Assembly: GCA_934140005.1 (NCBI GenBank)
Contig: CAKPBB010000008.1
Span: forward strand, 1 to 63,189
Direction: 5' to 3'
Length of the DNA stretch: 63,189 nt
DNA from: an uncultured Clostridia bacterium
Lineage (GTDB): Bacteria; Bacillota; Clostridia; TANB77; CAG-508
The stretch's first letter is position 1, and each line of letters begins with the position of its first letter. Under the pieces are notes generated by a model. The model had not been told where the DNA came from. It saw only the letters and a list, made by a program, of their open reading frames with translations, and did not search any database. This document shows positions 17,121 through 25,726 of the stretch, in pieces. The translations under genes and the position numbers were made by a program.

Positions 17121-18623
17121 ATGAATAGAATTTTTAAATCAGTACGTGCTAAGTTATTTCTTACAGTATGTATAATAATGCTTATGACAATTTTATTTTT
17201 AATAGTTGTAAATAGTGCTATGCTTGAAACTTTTTACTATTATAATAAAAAAGAAAGTTCATTAAGTTTGTTTGAATATATAAAAGAAAATGAAAGTAAA
17301 TCAACAGAAGAAAGCTTTAAAAATGAACTTGAAAAAATTGCTGTAAATAATAATTTTGATATAGAAATAATAAATTCTTCAAATGAAATTTTATACACAA
17401 CAGATGGAAATTTTGTTGAAAACTTTGGTAGTATTCAAGAAATAAAGTATCCAGTCAGATATAGTGTATTTAATCGTTCAGAAATAATGTATTCAAAAGA
17501 CGGCGTGACAATTAGAAGATTACAGGATAATGTAAATGGAATAAATTTTATTTTATTAGAAGGTAAACTTGAAAATGGAACTAGAGTTTATATTAGAATG
17601 CCAATTAATACAATAAAAGAGAGTACTAATATATCTAATAAATCATTGTGGGTAATTGCAGTTGTATCAGTTACTGTTAGTGGACTAATTATAATGATTA
17701 CAACTGAAAAATTTACTAAACCAATAGAAGAACTAAACGATATAGCAAATAGAATGACAAAACTGGATTTCAGCAGAAAATATAGAATACAAGATAATGA
17801 TGATGAGATAAATGAACTTGGTAGAAGTATAAATAAGCTTTCAGATACTTTAGAAGATACAATATCAAAATTAAAGAAAAATAATATGGAACTTGAAAAA
17901 GATATTGAAACTAAATCAAAAATTGATGAAATGAGAAAACAATTTATATCAGATGTATCACATGAATTGAAAACTCCAATTGCTTTAATTCAAGGATATG
18001 CAGAAGGTTTAGTTGAGAATGTAAATACTGATGAGGAAAGCAAAAACTTTTATGCAGAAGTAATTTTAGATGAAGCAAATAAAATGGACACAATGGTAAA
18101 AAGACTTTTAGAATTGATGAAACTTGAATATGAAGATAGAGAATTTAACAACAAAAATTTCGATATAAATGAACTAATAAAAGAAGTAATAAGAACATCA
18201 AATGTTGTTTTAAAAGAGAATAACATTGAAGTGGATTTTAAAGTCCAAGAACCAATTATTGTATATGCAGATGACTTTTATATTGAACAAGTTGTTAATA
18301 ATTACTTTACAAATGCTATAAAAAATGTAGAAACAGTAAAAAATAAAAAGAAAATTAAAATTACAATAAAACAGGCAAAAGATGAAAAGAAATATAGAAT
18401 TTCTGTTTTTAATACAGGAAAAAATATTGATGAAGAGAACATTCCAAGAATATGGAATAGATTCTACAAAGTAGATGAATCAAGGGAAAGATCAAAAGGT
18501 GGTCATGGAATAGGGCTTTCTCTAGTAAAAGCTATTATGAATAAATATAATAATAGTTATGGTGTAAAAAATAAACAAGATGGTGTAGAGTTCTATTTTG
18601 AAATCGAAAAAGAAAGAAAATAA
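17121..18623 (+). CDS. Membrane sensor histidine kinase
   Basis: The 500-residue kinase has an N-terminal membrane helix (~11-32), an extracellular sensor region to ~175, a second helix (~176-195), and a HAMP linker. A coiled stretch precedes the DHp domain with His281 in SHELKTPIALIQGYAEGL. The ATPase part shows the N box NNYFTNAIKN, then VFNTGKNID and GGHGIGLSLVKAIM. It should autophosphorylate and pass phosphate to Asp56 of the upstream regulator. The sensor domain is not recognised. A clear terminator ends this two-gene operon. Confidence 0.93.
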   Translation: MNRIFKSVRAKLFLTVCIIMLMTILFLIVVNSAMLETFYYYNKKESSLSLFEYIKENESKSTEESFKNELEKIAVNNNFDIEIINSSNEILYTTDGNFVENFGSIQEIKYPVRYSVFNRSEIMYSKDGVTIRRLQDNVNGINFILLEGKLENGTRVYIRMPINTIKESTNISNKSLWVIAVVSVTVSGLIIMITTEKFTKPIEELNDIANRMTKLDFSRKYRIQDNDDEINELGRSINKLSDTLEDTISKLKKNNMELEKDIETKSKIDEMRKQFISDVSHELKTPIALIQGYAEGLVENVNTDEESKNFYAEVILDEANKMDTMVKRLLELMKLEYEDREFNNKNFDINELIKEVIRTSNVVLKENNIEVDFKVQEPIIVYADDFYIEQVVNNYFTNAIKNVETVKNKKKIKITIKQAKDEKKYRISVFNTGKNIDEENIPRIWNRFYKVDESRERSKGGHGIGLSLVKAIMNKYNNSYGVKNKQDGVEFYFEIEKERK

Positions 18624-18625
18624 TC

Positions 18626-18662
18626 AAAAAAGTGCGTTTTATGAAAGAAACGCACTTTTTAT
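18626..18662 (+). terminator. Terminator of the two-component operon
   Basis: AAAAAGTGCGTTT / AAACGCACTTTTT stem right after the kinase stop. Confidence 0.85.
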
Positions 18663-18831
18663 GTCGAAAAATGAAGATGAGTTATATAAGATTTTTATAA
18701 AAAACTGTTTACAAAGCAAAAGAAAAGTATTACTATAATGATAGTTTATTCATAATTGCAATTAAGATAAATCAAATAAAAATTCTAGTTTGTTTCAAAC
18801 AATTTTCAAAAATTAAAATTTAATATAGGAG

Positions 18832-19407
18832 ATGGTTAAATTAAAGAATAAAAGTTTTATTGCTATTTTTACTTTTATTATGATTATTTGTACAGTTTAT
18901 TTTTATTCAAAGAATTTTAGTCCAAAAAGTTTTAGTTATGAAAATCAAGAATATTCAAATAATATTATTGCTAAAAAAATAAATTCAAAAACAAATACAT
19001 CTAATGTAAATACCCAAGAAAATATATGTGAGGAATGGTATTTGGAAATACCAAAAATAAATTTATTTGCTAAAATAGCAGAGGGTACAGAAGAAAAAAT
19101 TCTAAATGAATATATAGGACATTTTAAAGAAACTACTTTTATAAACGGAAATGTAGGACTTGCAGCACATAATAGAGGATATAAAGTAAATTATTTTTCA
19201 AGATTAAAAGAGTTGGAAATAGGAGATACAATAAATTACTGTTATAATAATGAAATAAGAACCTATAAAGTAATTTTAAAAGAAATAATTGATGAAACAA
19301 ACTGGAGTTTTTTAGAAAATACGAAAGAAAATAAATTAACTCTCATTACTTGTGTAGAAGATATGCCAGAGTTAAGAAGATGTATACAAGCAATAGAATC
19401 AAAATGA
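18832..19407 (+). CDS. Sortase (cysteine transpeptidase)
   Basis: The 191-residue protein has an N-terminal membrane anchor (~8-25) and a sortase fold. The catalytic set is visible: His113 in GLAAHNRG, Cys174 in LTLITCVED, and Arg182/183. TLITC matches the sortase TLxTC signature. No C-terminal membrane helix is present, unlike pilin-polymerising class C enzymes, so class D/E or a reduced class is likely. The AGGAG site abuts the ATG at 18832, so the true start is uncertain. The probable substrate is the LPRTG protein encoded 14 bases downstream. Confidence 0.88.
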   Translation: MVKLKNKSFIAIFTFIMIICTVYFYSKNFSPKSFSYENQEYSNNIIAKKINSKTNTSNVNTQENICEEWYLEIPKINLFAKIAEGTEEKILNEYIGHFKETTFINGNVGLAAHNRGYKVNYFSRLKELEIGDTINYCYNNEIRTYKVILKEIIDETNWSFLENTKENKLTLITCVEDMPELRRCIQAIESK

Positions 19408-19421
19408 TAAGAGGTGGAAAT

Positions 19422-20762
19422 TTGAAAAAAATTTTAATAATTTTATGTACTTTTATATCAATAGTTAGTACACTTACATCATGCTTTGCATTTCAAATGG
19501 AAGATGTAACTATACATAAATTGTATAGTTGCGGAGAACTAATGAAATATAAAGGTGTGCCTAAAGTTGCAGATTACGCAGTTTATACAAAGGATGGAAT
19601 TGAATATCCAGCTTATTGTGTAAATGCTGAATTGCCAGGAGCAGATGAAACCGGATATGATGTATCTGTTTCAGAAAAATTGCACAATAATGAAGTATGG
19701 AAAGTTATAATAAATGGATATCCATATCGTACAGTAGAAGAACTAGGAGCTTTAAATGAAAAAGAAGCTTATACAGCTACTAGAAATGCTATTTATTGTG
19801 TAATGGATGGAAGAGATGAAAATGATTATTCTGCATTTGATACAGAAGAGGGAAGAAGAACTTATAAAATTTTTAGAGAAATAATAGAAAATTATAAAAA
19901 ATGTACTTTAAGTGAACCAACAGATGTAAAATTAGAAATAAAACAATTAACTTCTTGGAATATGGATATAGGAGAATATTCTACTTATGTTTCAAAAGAG
20001 TATGAGCTTGAATCAAATGTTGAAGATGGTGAATATGAGATTGAAATTCAAGGATTAGTTCCAGAAGGTACTAAAATTTTAAGTATAGATAATGAAGAAA
20101 AGAACAAATTTAAAATAGGAGAGAAGTTTAAAATTGTAATGCCATTACAAAAAATTTCTCAAAGTGAGTCATTTACAATTAAAACAAAGGCTAATTTAAA
20201 ATCTTATCCTATTTTATATGGAAAGTCTTATGATGCCAAAAAACAAAACTATGCAATTACAGGCATGACTTATGAAGTAGAAGAAACTTCAATAACAGAA
20301 GATTACATGGAAAATTTAACAAAGATTAAAATACATAAGCAAGAATATGGAACAAAAGAACCTTTAAAAAATGTAGAATTTCAACTGCTAGATGAACAAA
20401 AAAATATTTTAAGAAATGTACTAACAACTGATGAAAATGGGGATATTATTTTAGAAAATATGTTACCGGGAAAATATTTTTTAAATGAAATAAAAACTTT
20501 AGATGGTTATAATCTTTATACTGATTATATTGAATTAAATCTTGGTTTGAATGAAGAAATAAATGTTATTATAAATAACACTAAGAAAACTACAAAAGAG
20601 ATAAATAAAAATTACGAAAATATAGAAATAGTTTCAAATAAAGAAGAAACTAAGATTACAGAAGATATAAAAAATACACAAGTAGATAAAAATGAAGAAA
20701 AAACAGAAGAAATTATAAATGTGGAAGTAAATAAAAAGGTACTTCCAAGAACAGGAAAATAA
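19422..20762 (+). CDS. Thioester-domain-like/SpaA surface protein with a tailless LPRTG motif
   Basis: A TTG start at 19422 follows AGAGGTGG and yields 446 residues; the longer frame lacks a site. Signal peptide 1-~24. Residues ~28-180 resemble thioester (TQXA) adhesin domains: EYPAYCVN with Cys66, NGYPYRTVEELG, and EAYTATRNAIYCV, where the family's TQxA Gln appears as Arg. A Cna/SpaA-type beta domain spans ~305-385 (KIKIHKQEYG, LKNVEFQLLD, MLPGKYFLNEIKT), then a Lys/Glu-rich stalk. The chain ends VLPRTGK-stop. The hydrophobic helix and basic tail that normally follow LPxTG are absent. It sits in an operon with the sortase. It could be secreted, a defunct adhesin, or truncated by sequence change. 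Confidence 0.8.
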   Translation: MKKILIILCTFISIVSTLTSCFAFQMEDVTIHKLYSCGELMKYKGVPKVADYAVYTKDGIEYPAYCVNAELPGADETGYDVSVSEKLHNNEVWKVIINGYPYRTVEELGALNEKEAYTATRNAIYCVMDGRDENDYSAFDTEEGRRTYKIFREIIENYKKCTLSEPTDVKLEIKQLTSWNMDIGEYSTYVSKEYELESNVEDGEYEIEIQGLVPEGTKILSIDNEEKNKFKIGEKFKIVMPLQKISQSESFTIKTKANLKSYPILYGKSYDAKKQNYAITGMTYEVEETSITEDYMENLTKIKIHKQEYGTKEPLKNVEFQLLDEQKNILRNVLTTDENGDIILENMLPGKYFLNEIKTLDGYNLYTDYIELNLGLNEEINVIINNTKKTTKEINKNYENIEIVSNKEETKITEDIKNTQVDKNEEKTEEIINVEVNKKVLPRTGK

Positions 20763-20815
20763 AAATTTGTATTGTTTTAAATTCATTTATAAGCAATTAA
20801 CTTCTTATAAAAATA

Positions 20816-20849
20816 AAAGTTCCCTGCACATTTCTGTACAGGGAACTTT
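20816..20849 (-). terminator. Terminator of the 20.9-kb minus-strand unit
   Basis: AAAGTTCCCTG (20816-20826) pairs with CAGGGAACTTT (20839-20849). The minus-strand tail is TTTTATTTTTATAAG. It may also stop the sortase/adhesin transcript. Confidence 0.8.
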
Positions 20850-20920
20850 CGCTCATGTCTCTCGACCAAAACTAGTTGAACTGAGCCTTCAAATCAATTC
20901 AACTTTGCCAGGAGTTACAC

Positions 20921-21034
20921 CTAAATTGATTGGCAGACCAATCTAAGTGCGCCTAATTCCAATTTCCTACAACCAATCAACCACTGTGTGATGCCGTGAA
21001 AATAGACTATGGGCGGACCCCGGATGTTGCACAT
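20921..21034 (-). CDS. Candidate 37-residue protein or small RNA unit
   Basis: A minus-strand ATG at 21034 lies 10 bases after a perfect AAAGGAGG site and opens 37 codons starting MCNIRGPPIVYFHGITQW. No homology is recognised. The 70 bases between its stop and the terminator are structured: GTTGAACTGA/TCAATTCAAC and GATTGG/CCAATC inverted repeats. G+C is far above the surroundings. A TTGACT-17-TATTAT promoter lies ~125 bases upstream. The ribosome binding site argues for translation and the structure argues for an RNA role; both are possible. It may also be the remnant of a longer gene. Confidence 0.5.
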   Translation of the reverse strand: MCNIRGPPIVYFHGITQWLIGCRKLELGALRLVCQSI

Positions 21035-21160
21035 TATTGCAATCCTCCTTTTATATTTCATATTTAATAAATTAAATTACTAATTAGATGCGGTTGCAAC
21101 TATTAGGAAAATAAAATACTATTTATGAGTCTGCAGTGAATTACTGCTAAAAGTGTTTCT

Positions 21161-21189
21161 ATAATAACATCATTTAAGCCAAAAGTCAA
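21161..21189 (-). promoter_or_regulatory. Promoter of the 20.9-kb minus-strand unit
   Basis: On the minus strand: TTGACT (21184-21189), 17-base spacer, TATTAT (21161-21166). Confidence 0.65.
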
Positions 21190-21222
21190 TAAAAAATTTA
21201 CACAAAATTCATTTTACTGATA

Positions 21223-21251
21223 TTGTCTTTTTTAGTACTATATGTTAAAAT
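21223..21251 (+). promoter_or_regulatory. Likely promoter of pflB-pflA
   Basis: TTGTCT (21223-21228), 17-base spacer, TAAAAT (21246-21251), leaving a ~110-base leader. A second candidate, TTGAAT-18-TATAAA, lies at 21295-21324. Confidence 0.5.
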
Positions 21252-21366
21252 TCTAAATTAAGAATAGACAAAATGATAGATGACAAAATATATATTGAAT
21301 GAATTTAATTGCTATGCATATAAAACTTAAAATAAATACAGCAAAGCAAGGAAAGAGAGAGGATTT

Positions 21367-23601
21367 ATGAAATATAGCGAATGGAATGGTTTTAAAACTG
21401 GAAAATGGGAAAAAGAAATCAATGTTAGAGATTTCATACAAAAAAATTATACTCCATACGAGGGAGATAGCTCATTTTTAGTTGGACCTACAGAAAGAAC
21501 AAAGAAATTATGGGATGAAGTATTAGAACTTTATAAAAAAGAAAGAGAAAATGGTGGTGTGTTAGATGCTTCAACAGATGTTGCATCAACAATTACTAGC
21601 CATGCTCCAGGTTATATAGATAAAGATTTAGAAACAATAGTTGGACTTCAAACAGATGCACCTTTAAAAAGAGCAATTATGCCAGAAGGTGGAATTCGTA
21701 TTGTTGAAAAATCTTGTGAAGCTTATGGAATGAAAGTATCTGAAAAAATAGAAGATATTTATCATAACTATAGAAAAACTCATAATGATGGTGTTTTCTC
21801 TGCATATACACCAGAAATAAGAGCAGCAAGAAGTGCACATTTAGTAACAGGTTTACCAGATGGATATGGTCGTGGAAGAATTATAGGAGATTATAGAAGA
21901 GTTGCTTTATACGGTATTGATTATTTAATAGCATGTAAAAAAGAAGATTTTGCTAATACTCGTGGAAACTATATGTCAGAAGAAATTATTCGTGAAAGAG
22001 AAGAAATTTCTGAACAAATTAAAGCATTAGAAGACTTAAAGAAAATGGCTGCAAGCTATGGCTTTGATATTTCAAAACCAGCTAGTAATTCTAAAGAAGC
22101 AATTCAATGGCTATATTTTGGATACTTAGGTGCTGTTAAACAACAAAATGGTGCAGCAATGAGTTTAGGAAGAACATCAACATTCTTAGATATTTATATT
22201 GAAAGAGATATAAAAGCTGGATATTTAACAGAAGAAGAAGCACAAGAATTGATGGATCATTTCATAATGAAATTAAGATTAGTTCGTTTCTTAAGAACAC
22301 CAGAATATGATGAACTATTTAGTGGAGATCCAGTTTGGGTAACAGAAAGTATTGGTGGTATGGGAATTGATGGAAGAACATTAGTAACAAAGAATTCATT
22401 CAGAGTTCTTCATACTTTAAGTACATTAGGTCCTTCACCAGAACCAAACTTAACAGTTCTTTGGTCAACAAGATTGCCAGAAGGCTTTAAGAATTTCTGC
22501 ACAGAAACATCAATTAAAACAAGTGCAATTCAATATGAAAATGATGATTTAATGAGAGAATACTGGGGAGATGATTATGGAATTGCTTGTTGTGTAAGTG
22601 CTATGAGAATAGGAAAACAAATGCAATTCTTTGGTGCTAGAGCAAACTTAGCAAAAACTTTAACTTATGCAATCAATGGTGGTAGAGATGAAGTTTCTGG
22701 AAAACAAATTACACCTAAATTTGCTCCAGTTACATCAGAATATCTAGATTATGATGAAGTATGGGAAAAATTTGACCAAATGATGGATTATGTTGCAGGA
22801 ATTTATATGGATGCATTAAATATAATTCATTATATGCATGATAAATATGCTTATGAAAGCTTAGAAATGGCTTTACATGACAAAGAAATTTTAAGAACAA
22901 TGGCTTGCGGAATTGCTGGTTTATCAATAGTTGCAGATTCTTTCTCAGCTATGAAATATGCTAAGGTAAAAGTAATTCGTGATGAAACAGGATTAGCAGT
23001 AGATTATCAAATTGAAGGTGATTTCCCAAAATACGGAAATGATGATGATAGAGTTGATGAAATAGCTGTTAAAATTCAAAAAGCATTTATGGATAAATTA
23101 AGAAAACAAAAAACTTATAGAAATGCAAAACCAACTATGAGTATATTAACAATCACATCAAATGTTGTTTATGGTAAAGCAACAGGAAATACACCAGATG
23201 GAAGAAGAGCTGGAACACCATTTGGACCAGGAGCAAATCCACTTCATGGAAGAGATACAAATGGAGCAGTTGCAGTATTAAACTCTTTAGCAAAATTAAA
23301 TTACAAACATTCTGAAGATGGTATTTCTTATACATTTGCTATTGTACCAGGAGCACTTGGAAAAGATGAAGAAACAAGAGTTAAAAACTTAACAGCTTTA
23401 TTAGATGGATATTTCTGTCAATTAAGTCACCATGTAAATGTAAATGTTTTTGATAGAGCATTACTTTTAGATGCAATGGATCATCCAGAAAAATATCCAC
23501 AATTAACAATTCGTGTATCTGGATATGCCGTTAACTTTATCAAATTAACAAGAGAACAACAATTAGATGTAATCAACAGAACAATTCATGAAAGAATGTA
23601 A
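21367..23601 (+). CDS. pflB: Pyruvate formate-lyase (formate C-acetyltransferase)
   Basis: The 744-residue glycyl radical enzyme converts pyruvate and CoA to acetyl-CoA and formate in anaerobic fermentation. The active-site cysteine pair Cys408-Cys409 lies in GIACCVSAMRIG, and the glycine radical loop is RVSGYAVNF near 716-724. The start FKTGKWEKEINVRDFIQ and HNDGVFSAYTPEIRAAR are typical of true PflB rather than the glycerol dehydratase-like paralogues. Its activating enzyme is encoded three bases downstream. The codons are A+T-rich but highly regular, as for an abundant protein. Confidence 0.97.
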   Translation: MKYSEWNGFKTGKWEKEINVRDFIQKNYTPYEGDSSFLVGPTERTKKLWDEVLELYKKERENGGVLDASTDVASTITSHAPGYIDKDLETIVGLQTDAPLKRAIMPEGGIRIVEKSCEAYGMKVSEKIEDIYHNYRKTHNDGVFSAYTPEIRAARSAHLVTGLPDGYGRGRIIGDYRRVALYGIDYLIACKKEDFANTRGNYMSEEIIREREEISEQIKALEDLKKMAASYGFDISKPASNSKEAIQWLYFGYLGAVKQQNGAAMSLGRTSTFLDIYIERDIKAGYLTEEEAQELMDHFIMKLRLVRFLRTPEYDELFSGDPVWVTESIGGMGIDGRTLVTKNSFRVLHTLSTLGPSPEPNLTVLWSTRLPEGFKNFCTETSIKTSAIQYENDDLMREYWGDDYGIACCVSAMRIGKQMQFFGARANLAKTLTYAINGGRDEVSGKQITPKFAPVTSEYLDYDEVWEKFDQMMDYVAGIYMDALNIIHYMHDKYAYESLEMALHDKEILRTMACGIAGLSIVADSFSAMKYAKVKVIRDETGLAVDYQIEGDFPKYGNDDDRVDEIAVKIQKAFMDKLRKQKTYRNAKPTMSILTITSNVVYGKATGNTPDGRRAGTPFGPGANPLHGRDTNGAVAVLNSLAKLNYKHSEDGISYTFAIVPGALGKDEETRVKNLTALLDGYFCQLSHHVNVNVFDRALLLDAMDHPEKYPQLTIRVSGYAVNFIKLTREQQLDVINRTIHERM

Positions 23602-23604
23602 TTT

Positions 23605-24342
23605 ATGGAAATTTTAGGAAGAATACACTCATTTGAATCATTTGGCACAGTAGATGGTCCAGGCATAAGATATGTTGTCTTTATGCAGGGCTGTCCACTG
23701 CAATGTAAATATTGTCATAATAGAGATACTTGGAATACACAAGGTGGTACAGAATATAGTGTTGATGCTATAATTTCAAGAATAAATAGATGCAAAACCT
23801 ATATTGAGGCATCAAATGGTGGTGTTACAATTTCAGGTGGAGAACCACTTTTACAAGTTAAATTTTTGATACAATTATTTAAAAAGCTAAAAGAAATGCA
23901 TATTCATACAGCATTAGATACTGCTGGAAGTTTGAAAATAAATGAGGATATTGAAGAACTATTAAAATATACTGATTTAGTAATTCTTGATATCAAACAT
24001 ATTGATGATGAAAAGTGCAAAAAATTAACAAGTGTATCAAATAAAAACAATTTAGATTTTGCAAGATACTTGTCTGAACATAATATTCCAATGTGGATAA
24101 GACAGGTGTTAGTTCCGGGATATACTGATGATGAACAAGATTTGAAAAAATTAAAAGAGTTTATTATTAGTTTAAAAACTGTGAATAAAGTAGAAATTCT
24201 ACCATATCATGATTTAGGAAAATTCAAATGGGAAGAATTAGGATTAGATTATCCGTTAAAAGATGTAAAAATACCAACAGATGATGAAGTAAGAAAAGCA
24301 AAAGAAATACTAGGAATTTACAATGAAAAACATAATGGATAA
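23605..24342 (+). CDS. pflA: Pyruvate formate-lyase-activating enzyme
   Basis: This 245-residue radical SAM enzyme has the 4Fe-4S motif CPLQCKYCHN (CxxxCxxC) near residue 30 and the GGEP motif in VTISGGEPLLQ. It uses S-adenosylmethionine to install the glycyl radical on PflB. It lacks the extra ferredoxin cluster insert found in other glycyl-radical activases, consistent with PflA proper. It sits three bases after pflB and is certainly cotranscribed. Confidence 0.96.
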   Translation: MEILGRIHSFESFGTVDGPGIRYVVFMQGCPLQCKYCHNRDTWNTQGGTEYSVDAIISRINRCKTYIEASNGGVTISGGEPLLQVKFLIQLFKKLKEMHIHTALDTAGSLKINEDIEELLKYTDLVILDIKHIDDEKCKKLTSVSNKNNLDFARYLSEHNIPMWIRQVLVPGYTDDEQDLKKLKEFIISLKTVNKVEILPYHDLGKFKWEELGLDYPLKDVKIPTDDEVRKAKEILGIYNEKHNG

Positions 24343-24356
24343 AATTATAATAAAAG

Positions 24357-24396
24357 AGAACAGTACACTATTATTTAGGTGCTGTTCTTATTTTTG
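24357..24396 (+). terminator. Terminator after pflA
   Basis: AGAACAG / CTGTTCT stem followed by TATTTTTG. It overlaps the last codons of the convergent minus-strand gene. Confidence 0.65.
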
Positions 24397-24652
24397 CAAA
24401 AATATTATCATACATAAAATTTTTTACTTCTGGCCATTCCTTCTCTGGTATATTAGATAGTTTCATTGTATTTCCACTAAAAGCAGAAATTTCTAAAACA
24501 TCTAAGTTATTATAGTTACTAAAATTATTAAATATTTTATTTTGATTATCAACTGCTACATAAGTTTTTTGTATTGTAGGAACATAAAAAGAAAATATTA
24601 GTTTTAAATTCAATTGTTCATTATTTTCATTAAAAAATATATATTTGTCCAT
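24371..24652 (-). CDS. Hypothetical protein
   Basis: This 93-residue protein has no signal peptide or membrane helix. It starts MDKYIFFNENNEQLNLKLIF and has mixed strand content (FYVPTIQKTYVAVDNQNKI). Nothing recognisable in family terms. It is the second gene of a two-gene minus-strand operon, nine bases after its partner, with an AAGGAGG site in front. Confidence 0.6.
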   Translation of the reverse strand: MDKYIFFNENNEQLNLKLIFSFYVPTIQKTYVAVDNQNKIFNNFSNYNNLDVLEISAFSGNTMKLSNIPEKEWPEVKNFMYDNIFAKIRTAPK

Positions 24653-24661
24653 ATATCCTCC

Positions 24662-25006
24662 TTAATTTAATGGCTTTAAAGTTGTAAAAAAAGGATTAGA
24701 TAAAATATCGCCATCATCAATTAGATCGTTTTGAGAATTTTGTACGCTTTGTGCATTTGAGTTAGAAACTTCAAGTCCAAAAATTCTTTTTAGTGTATTT
24801 AATTGCAATAAATTTTTTTCATCTAAAACAAAATCAACTTTTGAAGGAATATATGTGAAATTACCAACTTGCAGAATCTCAGTTGAATTTTTATAATAAT
24901 TATACATATTAGAACGAAGTAATTCAGTTTTGTAGTATGAATTTAATGGTTCTATATCTTGTTTATTTAAAATAATACTTCCAGTACAAGGGAAAATAGC
25001 TTTCAA
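24662..25006 (-). CDS. Hypothetical protein
   Basis: This is a 114-residue soluble protein. The first 60 residues are compact (MKAIFPCTGSIILNK, then ILQVGNFTYIPSK). The last 35 are polar and probably disordered (SNSNAQSVQNSQND). No family is recognised. It is the first gene of the two-gene operon with the 93-residue protein, preceded by AAAGGAG, and divergent from trmL. Their coupling suggests a shared role, but nothing in the sequence says which. Confidence 0.6.
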   Translation of the reverse strand: MKAIFPCTGSIILNKQDIEPLNSYYKTELLRSNMYNYYKNSTEILQVGNFTYIPSKVDFVLDEKNLLQLNTLKRIFGLEVSNSNAQSVQNSQNDLIDDGDILSNPFFTTLKPLN

Positions 25007-25163
25007 ATAAATTCTCCTTTCATCTTGTGTAAATTATATATAATATTATAAATATAATTCAAAAAAATATCAAATATTTATAAAAAAAACTTACTTTTAT
25101 TTTATAAAATTATATGTTATAATCAAATGCAAATTGAGGAGGTGAAAGCTTTTATAGCTAAAA

Positions 25164-25670
25164 ATGAAATTAAATATAGTATTAGTAGAACCAGAGATAC
25201 CACAAAATACAGGAAATATAGCAAGAACCTGCGCAGCTATAGGTGCTAAATTGCATTTGGTACATCCACTTGGATTCTCAATATCAGAAAAACAAGTAAA
25301 AAGAGCTGGATTAGATTATTGGGATAAAGTAGAAATAGAAGAGCATGAGAATTTTGAAAAGTTTTTGGAAAAATATAAACCAGAAGAACATAATATGTAT
25401 TTTGTAACAACAAAAGGAAAACATGTTTATTCTGATGTAAATTATTCAGAAATGCAGGAAGTTTTTGCTTTATTTGGAAAAGAAACAAAAGGTTTGCCAG
25501 AAGATATATTAGTAAAGTATATTGATAAAACAATTAGAATTCCAATGCGAGAAGGATTGCGTTCTTTAAATTTATCAAATTCTGTTGCAATTGTTGCTTA
25601 TGATATTTTTAGACAAGCTGGTTTTGATAATTTACAAGAAATAAGTGGATACTTTGATGATAGATTATAA
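25164..25670 (+). CDS. trmL: tRNA (cytidine(34)-2'-O)-methyltransferase TrmL
   Basis: The 168-residue SPOUT methylase is the right length for TrmL, which methylates the ribose of the wobble base in certain leucine tRNAs. The motifs are PEIPQNTGNIARTCAAIGA, FGKETKGLP, and IRIPMREGLRSLNLSNSVAI. The start is oddly placed: the strong GAGGAGG site (25135-25141) lies about 22 bases before the ATG, and an in-frame stop at 25155 excludes a closer start. A small AGCT/AGCT hairpin in between could shorten the gap. Confidence 0.94.
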   Translation: MKLNIVLVEPEIPQNTGNIARTCAAIGAKLHLVHPLGFSISEKQVKRAGLDYWDKVEIEEHENFEKFLEKYKPEEHNMYFVTTKGKHVYSDVNYSEMQEVFALFGKETKGLPEDILVKYIDKTIRIPMREGLRSLNLSNSVAIVAYDIFRQAGFDNLQEISGYFDDRL

Positions 25671-25726
25671 TAATTTACATTAAAATATAGGAATCAAAAG
25701 CTTGTTATTGTTTTATTGGAGGTTTT

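Larger units (their letters stand above)
20763..21366. other. 604-base interval between the adhesin gene and pflB
   Basis: It contains the complete minus-strand unit (terminator 20816-20849, small ORF 20921-21034, promoter 21161-21189) with a GCAGT/ACTGC leader hairpin at 21132-21148, and then the plus-strand pflB promoter region. No other gene was seen. Confidence 0.6.

Noticed and set aside
20757..20815. A lost hydrophobic sorting tail downstream of LPRTG in another frame
   Set aside because: I read both shifted frames after the A-run; neither gives a convincing membrane helix followed by basic residues.
21040..21366. Redox (Rex) operator or a riboswitch upstream of pflB
   Set aside because: I looked for TTGTTAA-N4-TTAACAA-like palindromes and conserved riboswitch cores and saw none.
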